Assembly: GCA_963678675.1 (NCBI GenBank)
Contig: OY783191.1
Location: forward strand, 13,883,894-13,947,893
Length of the DNA stretch: 64,000 nucleotides
Origin: Xiphydria camelus
Lineage: Eukaryota > Arthropoda > Insecta > Hymenoptera > Xiphydriidae
Reading direction: 5' to 3'
In this document: piece after piece, positions 30,468 to 42,675 of the stretch
Numbering within the stretch: the stretch's first letter is position 1
How the letters are laid out: every line of letters starts with the position of its first letter
The notes under the pieces: generated by a model
The model's database searches: none
Told to the model about the DNA's origin: nothing
Seen by the model: the letters and a program-made list of their open reading frames with translations, nothing else
Made by a program: the position numbers and the translations under genes

Positions 30468-31696
30468 TGTTACGTCTTGAAAATTCCTACGCAGCCGTAT
30501 TCATAGAAGTAATAGACTTACGTGCGAGCGAGCGATAAATAAGTTCCCACATGGAGAGATAGAGAATAAGCAATCATGTAACAGCCCGGACAGTTCAAAT
30601 CCCAAACAAGAACAAACACTCCTACGCAGCGACGAACGAAGCGGAAAGCGAAACCCTTCAAGGAGCCTTCAACAGATCATAACTTCATCACACTCTATGG
30701 GACGCAACAGCGACGTGTTATCGACGCGAGAGGCCGGAAGTTCCGCGAAGCCCTTAGCGATGCACGTGCCACCAAAAACTAGATCAAGGCATCTCCTTCC
30801 TCCGGCCTGGGACCGGGCGCGTTTATCCGGCACGTGTGAAGCGGCTCTAACGGTTGCGGCCACACTGGGGTAACTAGTTACCCCACGCCGAGAAAACGAA
30901 CGCTCAAAGCGCCGCCACGTGTTTTTTCAGCTTCCTATGTAATCACATCTCACACTTGTCTACTACCGGCAGATGTCGTTCCTTGTATCAATTTCAAAGG
31001 TTTTAGATCTCTAATTTCTCACTTTTCCTGAGCCTGGGGTAACCAGTTACCCTGTGTGGCCGCTAAGGGTTAAGGGGGGGAGGTATTACGTCTTGAAAAT
31101 TCCTACGTAGCTGTATTCATAGAAGTAATAGACGTACGTGCGAGCGAGTGATAAATAAGTTCCCATGGAGAGATAGAGAATAAACAATTATATAACAGCC
31201 CGGGCAGATCAAATCCCAAACAAGAACAAACACTCCTACGCAGCGACGAACGAAGCGGAAAGCGAAACCCTTCAAGGAGCCTTCAACAGATCATAACTTC
31301 ATCACACTCTGGGGGACGCAATAGCGACGTGTTATCGACGCGAGAGGCCGGAAGTTCCGCGAAGCCCTTAGCGATGCACGTGCCACCACAAACAAGATCA
31401 AGGCATCTCCTTCCCCTCCCCCTTTTTCAAAACATCAGGCTGGACTCCACCTAGGACGAAGAATCAAGGACCATTGGTCGCCCCCCCGGAACAAGGATAG
31501 GAACCACCCCCGCGAAAGCGGAATAAAAAAGAGACTCTCTAATCAACGCGTGCAGAACTTTAGCGAAGAATATCAGTGCAGAATTTTAATGAAGAATATC
31601 AGCGCAGAATATTTGCTCAGAGTTTTGTGTGTCAATCGTTTTCCGAGTCGTAGTTATTTTTTTTGGTCTTCTCGCCAATCGTCGGATTAACTAACA
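30468..31696. repeat. Direct repeat of LTR-like sequence (333 bp twice)
   Basis: 30470-30802 and 31086-31418 are the same sequence with few differences (TTACGTCTTGAAAATTCCTA start). The first copy begins TGTTACG; the second runs on to TAACTAACA at 31696, giving a TG...CA-like unit of about 610 bp. This looks like long terminal repeats of a retrotransposon, one truncated, with no coding DNA between them. A small element at about 30848-31073 with arms GCGGCCACAC...GTAACTAGTTACCCC (inverted at the right side) lies in the gap. Confidence 0.6.
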
Positions 31697-31712
31697 AGTG
31701 AGCGAGTGTGAG

Positions 31713-31772
31713 TGAGTGAGTGAGTGAGTGAGTGAGTGAGTGAGTGAGTGAGAGAGAGAGAGAGAGAGAGAG
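31713..31772. repeat. Microsatellite (GTGA)n followed by (GA)n
   Basis: Ten GAGT units then (GA)12, directly abutting the 3' tail of the half-LINE that reads TTTCTCTCTC on the minus strand. Confidence 0.9.
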
Positions 31773-32873
31773 AAATGTTTATTGTTCAAAGTTAGAACAA
31801 AACTTTGCACACTGCAAGGCAGTGCACAGTACAGGTAATTATACTATAGTACAGGCATAAATTGAATACAGGGCAGAAACAGCATAATATGATCAAAGGA
31901 TATAGAGGCAGAAAGAGAAAATTAAATAAAAGTAGAGGAGATACAGTAATAAAGATATAGTGATGATCCAGCAATTAGGTGAGATAGTGGTCCGCTAGTC
32001 ATCCCGGGTGGGATGTATATAGTTTGATAATTTTAGGGACATCATCGAGCGAAGATATGGCATGGATGAGAGCGCCATCCTCTTTCTTAGCCATGACAGC
32101 GCAAACAGAGCTCCAGATGTATTTGAACCCCGCAGCCTTCAGCTTTGGTTTAGCTTCAACCAATAGTCGGAAGACATGTCCAGGGAGCATTTCGTTGAGA
32201 TTAATCGAAGAGTCCCCAGTGAACGCAGGCAGAGTGAAGGTATCCAGACCAGCCAACGACTCGGCGAGTTTAGAGAGTTTTAATACTCCAAACTTCCGTT
32301 TTACATAGATAATTTTTTTGACAGTGCTAACATCCCTACAGACGACCGCAAACAAAGTTCTTAGCCGGCTATTAGGTGCACTCGAGGTTGAAGGAGTGTC
32401 AGGAACATCAGCTACTGTTGGAGCAGATTTGCGGAGCAGTCTGGTACTAAGGAAGTCAGTAGTCTCAAACTCAATCTCGATGAGCTTTAAGATACCATAG
32501 AAAACTCGAAGGGCTGTTTCATTGGTGAGGCCTAAGCCAGGAATCCCGGACACTACCAACTCATTGGTGAAATTCTGCCTAGCCAACGTGCGTTGTGTTA
32601 ACAGCATGCTAGAGTTGGTTGCAGCCGTGATTTTCTCAATGGCTGTGTTAGCCATTGGTACAGCATTTTCCGAGTTACTGACATTAGTCAGAGCGTCTAT
32701 TCTCGCCTCAAGATTGCCCAGGGCAACGCGAAGGTCAGCATTCTCCTGCTGTAAACTGGTTGTATAATACATAGTAGCTTGGAGGTGGTCAGAAGTTGAC
32801 TTTAGACTAGCCACGTCAGTAACAACCGAGTCGAGAGCGGTGCGCATAGCGGGGAGCTCACGGAGCTCAAATT

Positions 32874-34471
32874 GGGTTGTATCACATATTTTTTTTACGT
32901 CATAAATGGATTGAGCACGTAAAAAAAGTTGGGGCGTGTTTTTTTATTTATTTTTTCTGACGCGAAATTAAGCCGTGAAAGATTAATAAAGTTTGCGCTA
33001 AACTCCGCCCACTTGAAACAGCCGGTTGAGCGGCATGCCGCACCGTGACGTCACTAGCCATATAACGGTTCGCCTGCGCGCCTTCTAGTACAGTAGACGG
33101 GCCGAGAAAATCAACTCTGTTGTCTACTTTTCTTTACAAGTGTCCGAGTTTTTGTTTCTGATGATTTCAATATTTCATTACCTTTAAAACAAAACAAAAA
33201 TCATAGAAAAATATCAATTTTTAGTGAAGTTAGATGCATTTGATTACAAGAGCGCGCGGGCGCTACGGCGCGTATTTATGTACAAAATGCGATATCTCTA
33301 GAACCATTCATCGTAACAAAATGATATAAAACCAATCGTTTCGTCTTGAAATTCTCTAAATTTTTTCCGCAGTATGTCTCGATAACTTCTCAATAGTTTT
33401 CGAGACATACTGCGGAAAAAATGTAGAGAATTTCGAGACGAAACGATTGGTTTTTATCTCATTTTGTCACGATGGATGGTTCTCGAGATATCGCATTTTG
33501 TACCGTGAGTGCACCGGTATCCGTCCATGTAAGATTTTTTTTAGCGGGAAATGTAATATTTAATTACCATGGCCAAATATAGAAAGAAGAGTAAATATAA
33601 TACAATGGTGGACTCTTTTTCATCGATAAAAAAATTAAAAAGTTTGAAAAGTGATTCATAATAATTAAATAATACAATTTTAAAGTGAATGGTTAAAAGG
33701 GTTAGTATCCGACCATCTGTTTTCGCTCTGCGCTGATACCGAATGACGTAATTTTACAATAATAAAATATCTTTTTTAGCACTTCTCATAATTTTAATTT
33801 ATATTACAATATATTATTCATCGATTTAAACATATTTTAATACGTTTATTACTTACATTATGTCGTATCCATCTGAACTACTGATTTCCAATCCTAACCG
33901 ACTCTTTTAACAAAATACATTCAAAGCATGATGTTAGCGCCACGCATCGAAACAAATTAATAAGTTTTAAACATTTAAAAATGTTAAATATTAAATATTT
34001 CCATAATCGACCTTCGGTGGACGGATACCCATACACGGTCGGATACCGGTGCACTCACGGTACATAAATACGCGTCGTAGCGCCCGCACGCTCTTGTAAT
34101 CAAATGCCTCTAACTTCACTAAAAATTGATATTTTTCGATGATTTTTGTTTCGTTTTAAAGGTAATGAAATATTGAAACTATCAGAAACAAAAACTCGGA
34201 CACTTGTAAAGAAAAGTGGACAACAAAGTTGATTTTCTCGGCCCGTCTACTGTACTAGAAGACGCGCAGGCGAACCGTTATATGGCTAGTGACGTCACAA
34301 TGACCAGTGCCCGCGTTTCACTGGGAAGGCGTGGCCATGCTACTTTTAAAGTAATGTTTTTGGGGTAGAATTTTTTTTTATCAAGTTTTTATTATTGGTA
34401 CTGTGTTTTGAATCACTTTAACTATTATATTTGCTGTGTTTCATGCGTAATAAAATTTTAGGATACAACCC
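32874..34471. mobile_element. TIR element in the LINE ORF1, AATT duplication
   Basis: Ends GGGTTGTATC / GATACAACCC, flanked by AATT (32870-32873, 34472-34475). Inside, 33035-33282 is inverted at 34050-34300 (blocks such as GAAAATCAACTTTG-like and GCGCCCGC). A second palindrome lies at 33283-33500. The middle is AT-rich, no ORF. The 4-bp duplication and long inner arms fit no superfamily I can name with confidence. Confidence 0.8.
33283..33500. mobile_element. Nested foldback MITE (218 bp), TA duplication
   Basis: Ends CAAAATGCGATATCTC / GAGATATCGCATTTTG flanked by TA (33281-33282, 33501-33502). Arms meet at about 33395 around TTTTCGAGACATACTGCGGA. It interrupts the left inner arm of the surrounding element, as the uninterrupted right arm shows. 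Confidence 0.9.
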
Positions 34472-35078
34472 AATTGTCTCGCTTGACCCTCCCTCAGTTC
34501 ATTAAGTAATTCCATCATAGCATCATTCGCAACAGTGTTACGTGTTACTCGAGCTTCTCGCTTAGGCTGTTTAGTCTTGTCTGACTTCAAAGGAACATCA
34601 GCCTCATCACTGGGTTTACCACGCTTACGACTAGAGTCAGACTTAAGTGAGGACCCAGAGGAGTCCGAGCCAGTGGGAGAATTGTGACGAGGAGGTCTGT
34701 GAGATTCATCCATATTTATGCTTGAAGATATAAGACCTAGACGTCCGTGTAGTGATGGCTGGAGCTAAGATTGCGCAATTAGAAGCAAGGCGGATGTAGA
34801 TCCCAGCAAAAGATGAGTTACCGACCGGGAGCACTGACTAATTAATTCCGTCGATGTACGCAAGATGGCGAGAGGGATAAGTGCGCAACGTTCATGCGCG
34901 GACATCCAGCACCGGTCGTGCTACTAACCTCAAATCCGAAATTTGGATTAAGACAAATCAGATGGTTCCCAACAGCAGTCACACACGGCACAAAAAACAC
35001 GCCGATGAAAAGCCCGCAGAAAGTAGCACACGGCACTCGGAAACAGAAAGACACCTCCAGGCAGAATCGAGCGAGAGA

Positions 35079-35087
35079 GAGAGAGAG

Positions 35088-35146
<59 letters not shown>
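35079..35146. repeat. (GA)n microsatellite
   Basis: About 34 GA units with one interruption. Long Arg-Glu and Ser-Leu frames over it are artefacts. Confidence 0.95.
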
Positions 35147-35150
<4 letters not shown>

Positions 35151-35970
35151 TAAGTGGCAACAGAATATTCTTCTTCAGAAACTCGTGGTTGTATCGCTGA
35201 TCCCCATTGCTTTCCCCGAGTCAATAGTTAGCGGTCAATCGAGTTGTCCATGACGTGACAAATTATACGGGCTCTTGTGTGTAGGTACTTTATAACCTCA
35301 TAAGCATAGCTTTAGTTTGTGTTGCCCGTGTATAAAGATTATATTATCAAAGGACAATCCATTTATTTCCATTATTTATTATTTGACGAAAAAATATTTC
35401 GCATGAGTTATTTGGTGTCAAGAGGGGCGCATAATACATGTAAATAGTTTTTGACGACACGTATTATATACGAAATATGAAGGTCGCTTTTATTTTTTAA
35501 ATGGAACTCAACATTTTCACTTTTATAGATGTTGTAGAGCTGATCAAGGTGAACAAAAAAGATGTAAGGTGAAAGGCCCATTCGTTGAACGACTTGTGAA
35601 ATATTGCCGCTCAAGGTACAAGAATAAGTAAGAGTAAGATAGAATTAAAGTGCCGTACTCTTGTAGATTGAACGGAAATATCTCACAAACGGTTCAACAG
35701 ATAGGTATTTCACTTCATACCTTTTTTGTAGATTTCAAAGGGCTGTATAACTTTTATAAGAATGAAAATATCGAGTTCCATTTAAAAAAAATAGAGGTGA
35801 CCTTCGCATCTTATAAATAACGTATGTTATCAAAAACATCTTGTACGGGGTTATTTACTGAACCTACAACATAGCAAATATAGCATAGAATTCACTCTAG
35901 TCCTGGTTAAAATCAGGAAGACCTACCTCAGTTTATGAGTTTTATCACTAGGTACAGTTGCCAATCCTGC
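35147..35970. repeat. Degenerate foldback, no gene
   Basis: 35147-35394 shows nothing. 35400-35625 is a diverged inverted copy of 35655-35870: for example GGAACTC...CATTTTCACTTTTATA against TATAACTTTTATAAGAATG...GAGTTCC. Old MITE, ends unclear. Confidence 0.55.
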
Positions 35971-35974
35971 TTAA

Positions 35975-36041
35975 CCCCTTCTCTACCAGGTATAAACAGC
36001 TATACCTGAAAATATCCATATGTGGATAGAGAAGTAAGGGG
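35975..36041. mobile_element. Minimal piggyBac-type MITE (67 bp), TTAA duplication
   Basis: CCCCTTCTCTACCAGG...GATAGAGAAGTAAGGGG between TTAA at 35971-35974 and 36042-36045. An inner AGGTATA/TATACCT pair makes a hairpin. One of the shortest transposon-like units in the window. Confidence 0.7.
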
Positions 36042-36115
36042 TTAACCTCCCTTACGCACCACGACCAATCAACGGCGACGTTCATCGTCTACAGTTCTAC
36101 AAATCGTAGAAGTTA

Positions 36116-37647
36116 CCCTTGGCTAAGTCTCCCATTAATTACCATTTAAAAAATCCCATTGGATACCACTGACAGTCAAAGGTCTGTCAAAGGTAAATCA
36201 ATGGGGTTTTGCCAATGGTATCTTTCCCACTTATACTACCATTCGACATCCCATTTATTTTCCCATTAGTTTAATGGTGTTTTCATACCGTTGACATTAC
36301 CATTCGTAAAATGGAATTAATTCTCATTAAATTATAACCATTCATTTCCCATTTGTTGAATGATACTTTACTTAGGTATTTGTCTAAGACCCCTGTGGCC
36401 GCAGCCGCGCCATCTCTGTTCGCGCTTCTTGGTCTGCCTCTCCTCCGCTTTCCTTCTGGCGCCTCGGTCGGTCTTCCCGCTGTCCCCTCGGCTTTTTCCG
36501 ACTCTCCTGATCCGACGGCGCCCGAATCATCCTCCCCGCGTGCCCCACCTCCTCTTCCTCTGCCCGTCTTCCCCTAACCTCACTTTTTCTTTGAACTTTA
36601 TTGAAGCCCTCCTTTGAAATCTAGAGCAGTCCCCTCTCTTCTCCTGCGTGTTCTGGCTGGCGGTACGCTCTGCTCTCCCCTGATCCAAAAAATCGCTGCG
36701 AGTATCCTGTAATATCGCTGTATCGGCACTGTTTCCCGCGATCGATCCGCGACGCGTCTAGTCGTAACCGGCTTCCGCATGGAACTCCTCATTTGTTGAG
36801 TGATATTTTTATCCCATTTGTATTCCCATTCGCTGGATGCAATTAATCCCATATCGCGAATAGGAATAGAAGTGGCGTATAGATATCATTCAATGAATGT
36901 GTACTAATGAATGCATTAATGAATATATTAATGAATGTATTAATGTATGTATTAATGAAAATGTACATATTTATAATTATTATCCCTATATTTTGCTAAT
37001 ATACTATGTGTAATAAATAGTTACATATTCCATTAGTGTCTTCACGTGCTTATTCCTTTATTCAGTCCAATTTATTCCACCTGGTAAAAAATACCATTTA
37101 AGCTGTTTGAGTTACTCCATTGGACTTCCATTAATAACAAATAGGGAAAAGGTTCTCTTGAATTCTCTCGATGAATTGCCATTGTGGGCAAATATTGATA
37201 ACAAGTACCGAAACTTACCACTGCTATGTCTCAGTGATTTACCAGTAGATTTCCCTTTTAATAGCTAATGGGAGAAATGTCAGTAATATCGAATGTTACC
37301 TTTTGAATATTCCCAGTTATTTGCCATTGGACCCCATTAGTAACCCCATTGGAACAAAATACCACTTAAATATTCCCAGTTATTTAGCATTGGACTACCA
37401 TTATTAACCATTGGAACAAAATACCACTTGAATGTTCCCAGTAACTTGCCATTGGTCTTCCATTGGTAACGAATGGGAATACATACCATTCAATATTTCC
37501 CACTGATTTGCCAGTGGAGTCCCATTTATATTGAATGGTAGAAAGTGCTAGTTCATTTTTCCCTCTGAATTTCCGTTGCGATCCCATTGATTACCTTTAG
37601 GTCCCATTCATTACCATTAAACACTCAATGGAAAACTTTGCCAAGGG
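36116..37647. mobile_element. TIR element saturated with CCATT/AATGG, TA duplication
   Basis: Ends CCCTTGGCTAAGT / ACTTTGCCAAGGG with TA at 36114-36115 and 37648-37649. CCATT (or AATGG) occurs dozens of times at irregular spacing across 36130-36365 and 36780-37640, often as TTGCCATTGG-like words. No transposase. A GC-rich insert lies at about 36370-36790. Confidence 0.75.
36366..36788. other. GC-rich insert inside the CCATT element
   Basis: Composition switches abruptly from AT-rich to C/T/G-rich with CTCTCCTCCGC-type words, then back. The 16-bp CATTTGTTGAATGATA at 36348 recurs as CATTTGTTGAGTGATA at 36790, framing the insert like a duplication. An open frame rich in Ala, Pro and Ser spans 36353-36577 without recognisable domain. 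It may be captured host DNA. Confidence 0.5.
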
Positions 37648-39858
37648 TATATCTGATATGTTGGAGGTCCAGTGAATAACCCTTTTTGTATTATATTTCT
37701 TTCTTCACACTAAGTGACTTTTATTTCGAAGATATTTTCGTAAAATGATAAATAACGGAAATAAATGGGATCTTCCCTTAGTAATGTGATACCTTGTATA
37801 TAAAGAATTTATATCCCAGTTTTTCGCCAAGAAACTCGGTTTGGCGGTGCTACTTTCCACATACGTGCAATACATTTATATGACTAATAGTATGCATAAG
37901 AAATGCAGTAGAGCTCTACACAATTAAAAAGTTTGTGTTGCAGTCGATCTAGTTATTTTTGGATGTTAAAATCAACCGATTCTTCGTATTAATCAAACAT
38001 TTTTGTGTTAAGATTAATACAAAAAATGTAAAATTAACACGAAGAAAGAGCTGATTTTAACATCCAAAAATGTGTAAACCGATTCCAACAAAATTTCCAA
38101 CTGTGGGCACAACAATGTGAAATTATTACGGTGCAATATTATTGAAATATTCCATGCCATATTACCGCAATACTGCATTCGATACTGCATAAGGATGAAA
38201 AAAAATCAGGTACAAAAAGTGTATAAGCAGGAGAAACATTTTAATTCACGATATAAAGGAGGCTTTGTGCTAACCTTATACAGGATGAGGCGCTTAAAAC
38301 CGAACACCCCTAAATATCTTCCTTGAATTTGAAAATACATGAAAAGTTAAAATAATCGGGTTCCCCGCCGTCAAGGGTTCGAAATGAACCTGATTTTTTT
38401 TTCTTTTTATTAATGAGGGCTCTCAGGGCCCTCGTTATTTTTCTTCATCAGCCCCTGATTATAAATGAAGCCAAATGATCAGGCCCTTATTAGACCCCGA
38501 AAACAATTTCTACATAGGGCTAAATCAGGGCAACCTATATTGGCTGAAGTAAGGGCCCTTTTCTGAAAAGTGTGACATCCTTTTAATGGTCCAGAACAGG
38601 CATCCTAACTAGGGCCAAGATATTATCAGGGAAAATAAACTTGGCCCTAGCTAATGCCTGGAAAAAATTTTCCTAGTTACATAACAATTCTTTTTTTCTG
38701 GTAACTAAAAGTAATTAAGACAACTATAAAAAATAGTACTGATTACCAAACTTGAGCAACTAAGTCCAAAATAGTTGTCACGACCACTTTTATTTCTTTC
38801 AGTGTAGAAAATTTGTGACTGAAGTGTCAATCAAGGCAAATTCAGTAATGTATGACAAAAGTATTTTTATTTGAGATTTTGCAGAATAAAGTCACACTTA
38901 AATTATCGGAACTCATTTCGCTTGAGACCTTGGTTTTAAAAAAAAACGGTAGGTAACTCATAATGTTTCAACTGAGTAATTCCATTCCATCGTCACTTCT
39001 TCTTATCCTAATGCATTTTTCAAAACATACAGCCACTGATTGTACAATTTTTCAACAACATCTGCTGTCTGCAGCATAAATTCTAGCAATGCGTTGTTTC
39101 ATGTTTGGCAAAATAGTGGGTTGTTCATAATATGCCTGAATCTTTAACATTCCCCATGGAAGAGAATCCAGTGATATTAATCCAAGTTGCGTCCAATCCA
39201 GCGATTTTCGAAATTGTAATTCAAACGATGAGGCTTCAGTACATGATGAATGAGCCGGATAACCATCATGATGATATTATATTGTCTAACCCGGATCAGT
39301 CATTTGATAAACATTGCAAGTTACTTTCTTTCTTCGAGAACTAAATCTCGAGCGAAATGAGATCCGATAATTTAAGAGTGATTTTATCCTGTAAATCCTC
39401 AAATAAATAAATATATATATATATAAACACTTGTATCATATATTATTGAATGTACATTGATTGCCGCTTTAGTCACATTAAATGAAAAATAAATTGTTCT
39501 TTTTAGAAAAACATCAATGACCTTGATAACTAAGAAATTATCTTGAGACAAAACTCATCCTTTGAATAAACTTGGCCTTCAATTTTTGTAAGAAACATCT
39601 TAATGTATAATATTTTCAAATTAAAGGAAGATATTCGGGTGTTTGGTTTAAAGCTCTTCACCCTGTATATTTCTAAATCCAACCATAAATAATTATCTTT
39701 TAAACTATACATTATAAAAATGAAAAGAGTCCAAACCTAAAACAGATAGTTTTCATTTTGTTTTCTGTTCGTATAACATAGGATTGTTAACAAATTTAAC
39801 TTACCGCAATCAGTAATCACTAGTGCACTAATTGTAAGCTGAATTCTTTATACTTACA
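37648..39858. other. AT-rich intergenic stretch, one hairpin
   Basis: No coding region. 37955-38070 is a palindrome with arms TTTTGGATGTTAAAATCA / GATTTTAACATCCAAAA. 38380-38470 has AGGGCTCTCAGGGCCCTCG-like inverted words. (AT)n near 39408-39424. Confidence 0.55.
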
Positions 39859-39957
39859 CGAGGATGTCCAGAAAATAAGTTCCTTTTATTTTGTAAATAT
39901 CGAGTTTTTATTGAAAAAAAAAATGAAATTTACAGGAATTGTACTTCAATATATGTA

Positions 39958-40446
39958 TTACTCTTCTATGTAATTCCCTGCGATCTTAATACATTTTGTA
40001 TACCTGGAAACGAGTTTTGAAATTCCCTCCTTGTAGAAGCTTGCCGCCACCTCTTGTATCCAGTTCTTGACCTCGTCGTCAGAGCTGAAGCGATTTCCCG
40101 CTAATTCCTCCTTTAATTTAGTGAACAAATGGTAGTCGTAAGGGGCTAAATCAGGGCTGTAGGGTGGATGGGTCAGAATATCCCATCCAAACTGCTCCAC
40201 GACAACGCTCGACCTCATGTCGCTTGTGCCACCACTAAGCAGTTTGGATGGGATATTCTGACCCATCCACCCCACAACCCTGATTTAGCCCCTTCCGACT
40301 ACCATTTATTCACTAAATTAAAGGAGGAATTAGTGGTAAATCACTTCAGCTCTGACGACGAGTTCAAGGAAGCAGTCAAGAACTGGTCACAAGATGTGGC
40401 AGCAAGCTTCTATAAGGAGGGCATTTCAAAGCTCGTTTCCAGGTAA
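39958..40446. pseudogene. Head-to-head fragments of a mariner transposase C-terminus
   Basis: Minus (40275-39958) and plus (40168-40446) frames both encode FGWDILTHPP(Y/H)xPDLAP(Y/S)DYHLFTKLKEEL, the SPDLAPSD-type catalytic end of mariner transposases. They form a palindrome with the centre near 40220. Neither has the N-terminus or the first two catalytic acids. A foldback mariner derivative. Confidence 0.85.
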
Positions 40447-41694
40447 AAAAATATATTGAGATCGCTGGGGATTACATAGAAAAGTAATACATACAGACCG
40501 TCCCAAAAAAAACACGCCAGCGTACCTGGGTTGCATATCGGTAGGCGCTATCGGATCCAAGATGGTTCCCTAAAATTCGGTGACAATACCGATAGCCCGG
40601 ACACGAACCAAATAGCAGGGACACGAACCAAATGGACGTTTCAGTCCTAAAAACATCGGTTATCTCAATAGTGGTGAATGTGACAGACGCTCTGACAGAT
40701 AGTTTGATAATAATCGTTTGCATTTTTTTTCGAATAATCGAGATAGTGAACGGAAGCAGTGATCTTTGTCTGTGGTTGCTTGTGCATGAAGAGCAGGAAA
40801 GGAGACGGCAGTATCTCAGAAGAATTTCCATCGGATAAGTTACTTTCTATCTAACTGCTTTAACCTCACTTTGACTGCGTATGAAGGGCAAATATCTTTG
40901 TGTTAATTCCATTTTTGTTTTCAGCGTCATGCGAGCACGGGACGAAACGACGGATGAACTAATAAATTTAATTTTTCATCTCTGTCAACGATCAAAGCCG
41001 TAAAAAATAGGAGATGCAATTGGATCACAATAATCAAGTAATTACTTTATCATTATTTTTTCTCTATCGATATATTTCCTCTTTCGTACTATCACAAGTT
41101 CCAATTTATACACCGACCTGTCAAACTTGAAGGGTACATGTACCTCGCTTCTATTCCATCTCTTCTTCATCTCTGGTGTAACGACGGTCAATGAGGAATC
41201 ACTGATGCCGATTAGGCAGATAAGTGCAATATGGCCGTAAAAGTCTCCATATTAAAATAAATACGGTATTACATGGCCCTAATACAGATGTAAGACCAAA
41301 ACAATACAACATGTATTCGAGCTGTACAGAACCGTATTCATTTTCAATACGGCAACTTATACGAACTTATCCGACTCTTATCTACCAATCTGCCAATGCG
41401 CAACTCTTTACAAGGAATGAAGAAAAGGCTAAAGTAAATTAAATTCAAGATGCGTTTTCATTTTTAATAATTCTATCATTGTTATTTATAGAATTGGTTA
41501 ACACAGATTAATATAGTTGCTTAATTTCTACGTAGAGTAAGTTCGGTATATTTGAAATAGTGAAATGCTGGATATGATTATGTTATTTACAATTTGTTAC
41601 AGAAATAAACGTTGTAACGCGTGGATCGCAGCCGAGTCGGCATGCGCCAGCCTGCCGACGGTTCAAGGGTCGGAGACAGCCCCGAGCGCGTCAT

Positions 41695-42531
41695 AAAGGC
41701 GCGTCCTGACTGAGTCGACAGTGTCGATCGACACTGTCGATCGACACTGTCGACCAGAACATCGAAAACCGCGTCCTCACTGAGTCGACATTGTCGATCG
41801 ACACTGTCGATCGACACTGTCGACTCAGTCAGGACGCGGCAGTCGACTTGGTCGATCGACATATTTTGTCGATCGACATGTCGACTGGTTTTCCACGAGT
41901 TGTCGGTAAACATCAAAGGTAGTCGAGTCGAACGCAGAGGGTTCGGCAAGGCGAGCGGTTGTTTCCGCAGCGGTGCGATAACGGTCGGCGTACGGCGTAC
42001 GGTTTTTGGCGATGCTCAAAGGCCGCCCCAAACTGTTCGCTTCGTGTAGACACTAAATTACTTGGCTCATGCTTGAATGCTTATTTTTTTATTCGTGTTC
42101 CGTCGCACGATAGATGGAATTCAGAATATCGGTTCGTACCGTTCGATAGCACCGCGATCTGAATACCTCACTAGCAAACGATATATTTTGGCGAAAGCGG
42201 CAAATGCGCTTGCAGTCCCGCACATTCCCCGAAAATTTTAATCGATACCGCTATGCGTGGAATACTAAATCTGTCTTGTAAAGGAGAGAATGACGAATTC
42301 AATAGATGACCATCCGGAAAGACCAATCCAACCGGGGGCCCATTTACGCCGAGGGTCAGAACATACCTCCGGAGGGTCGGGCCTTGTAGACCCGTCGACT
42401 CGACTACCCTTTGATGTTTACCGACAAACCAGTCGACATGCCGGTCGACAAAATCCAGTCGACAAATTCTAGTCAAAAGTGTCGATCGACAGTGTCGATC
42501 GACACTGTCGACTCAGTCAGGACGCGCCTTT
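41695..42531. repeat. Foldback in the solo LTR with GTCGATCGAC repeats
   Basis: AAAGGCGCGTCCTGACTGAG at 41695 is inverted at 42512-42531. The palindrome GTCGATCGAC followed by ACT recurs in tandem at about 41726-41755, 41793-41822 and 42479-42505, with further single copies at about 41850-41880. The interior is non-coding. Confidence 0.8.
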
Positions 42532-42675
42532 AGGGACGCCCAGGTAGTTAGGACGCGTCATCCGAAGACCTAACGGTCATCGGTCATTAGCGGGCTTTCG
42601 GCAAGGTCCGCAAACGGGGTATATTAGACGGCCGGCGAGCCATCGCCGGCAGACCAACTTGAGTCACGGTAGTGG

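Larger units (their letters stand above)
31999..34713 (-). pseudogene. LINE ORF1-type protein (coiled coil plus FP-like C-domain), split by an insertion
   Basis: The N-terminal part (34713-34472) is Ser/Lys/Arg rich and basic; the rest (32869-31999) has a coiled coil (SDHLQATMYYTTSLQQENADLR...), then NELVVSGIPG and a C-terminal domain resembling the baculovirus FP-type/ORF1 domain found in insect LINEs. Removing the inserted element and one AATT copy leaves 1,113 bp, an uninterrupted 370-codon frame. ORF1 proteins bind RNA and form the transposition particle. Apart from the insertion the gene is intact. Confidence 0.75.
31771..35078 (-). mobile_element. ORF1-only LINE derivative ('half-LINE')
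   Basis: On the minus strand: 5' region from about 35078, a single ORF (34713 to 31999, interrupted), then a short 3' UTR with AATAAA and a (TCTC)n tail near 31772. No reverse transcriptase follows, so the copy depends on a partner LINE, as HAL1 elements do in mammals. Both ends abut (GA)n tracts (31748-31772 and 35079-35146), which suggests insertion into, or extension as, GA microsatellite. Confidence 0.7.

Noticed and set aside
34881..35253. Arg-Glu / Ser-Leu repeat proteins
   Set aside because: They are translations of the (GA)n microsatellite.
36353..36577. Ala/Pro/Ser-rich gene in the GC-rich insert
   Set aside because: Composition explains the open frame; no domain or splice evidence. 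Kept only as a compositional observation.
39132..39344. 70-codon ORF
   Set aside because: AT-rich chance frame with no domain or neighbour support.
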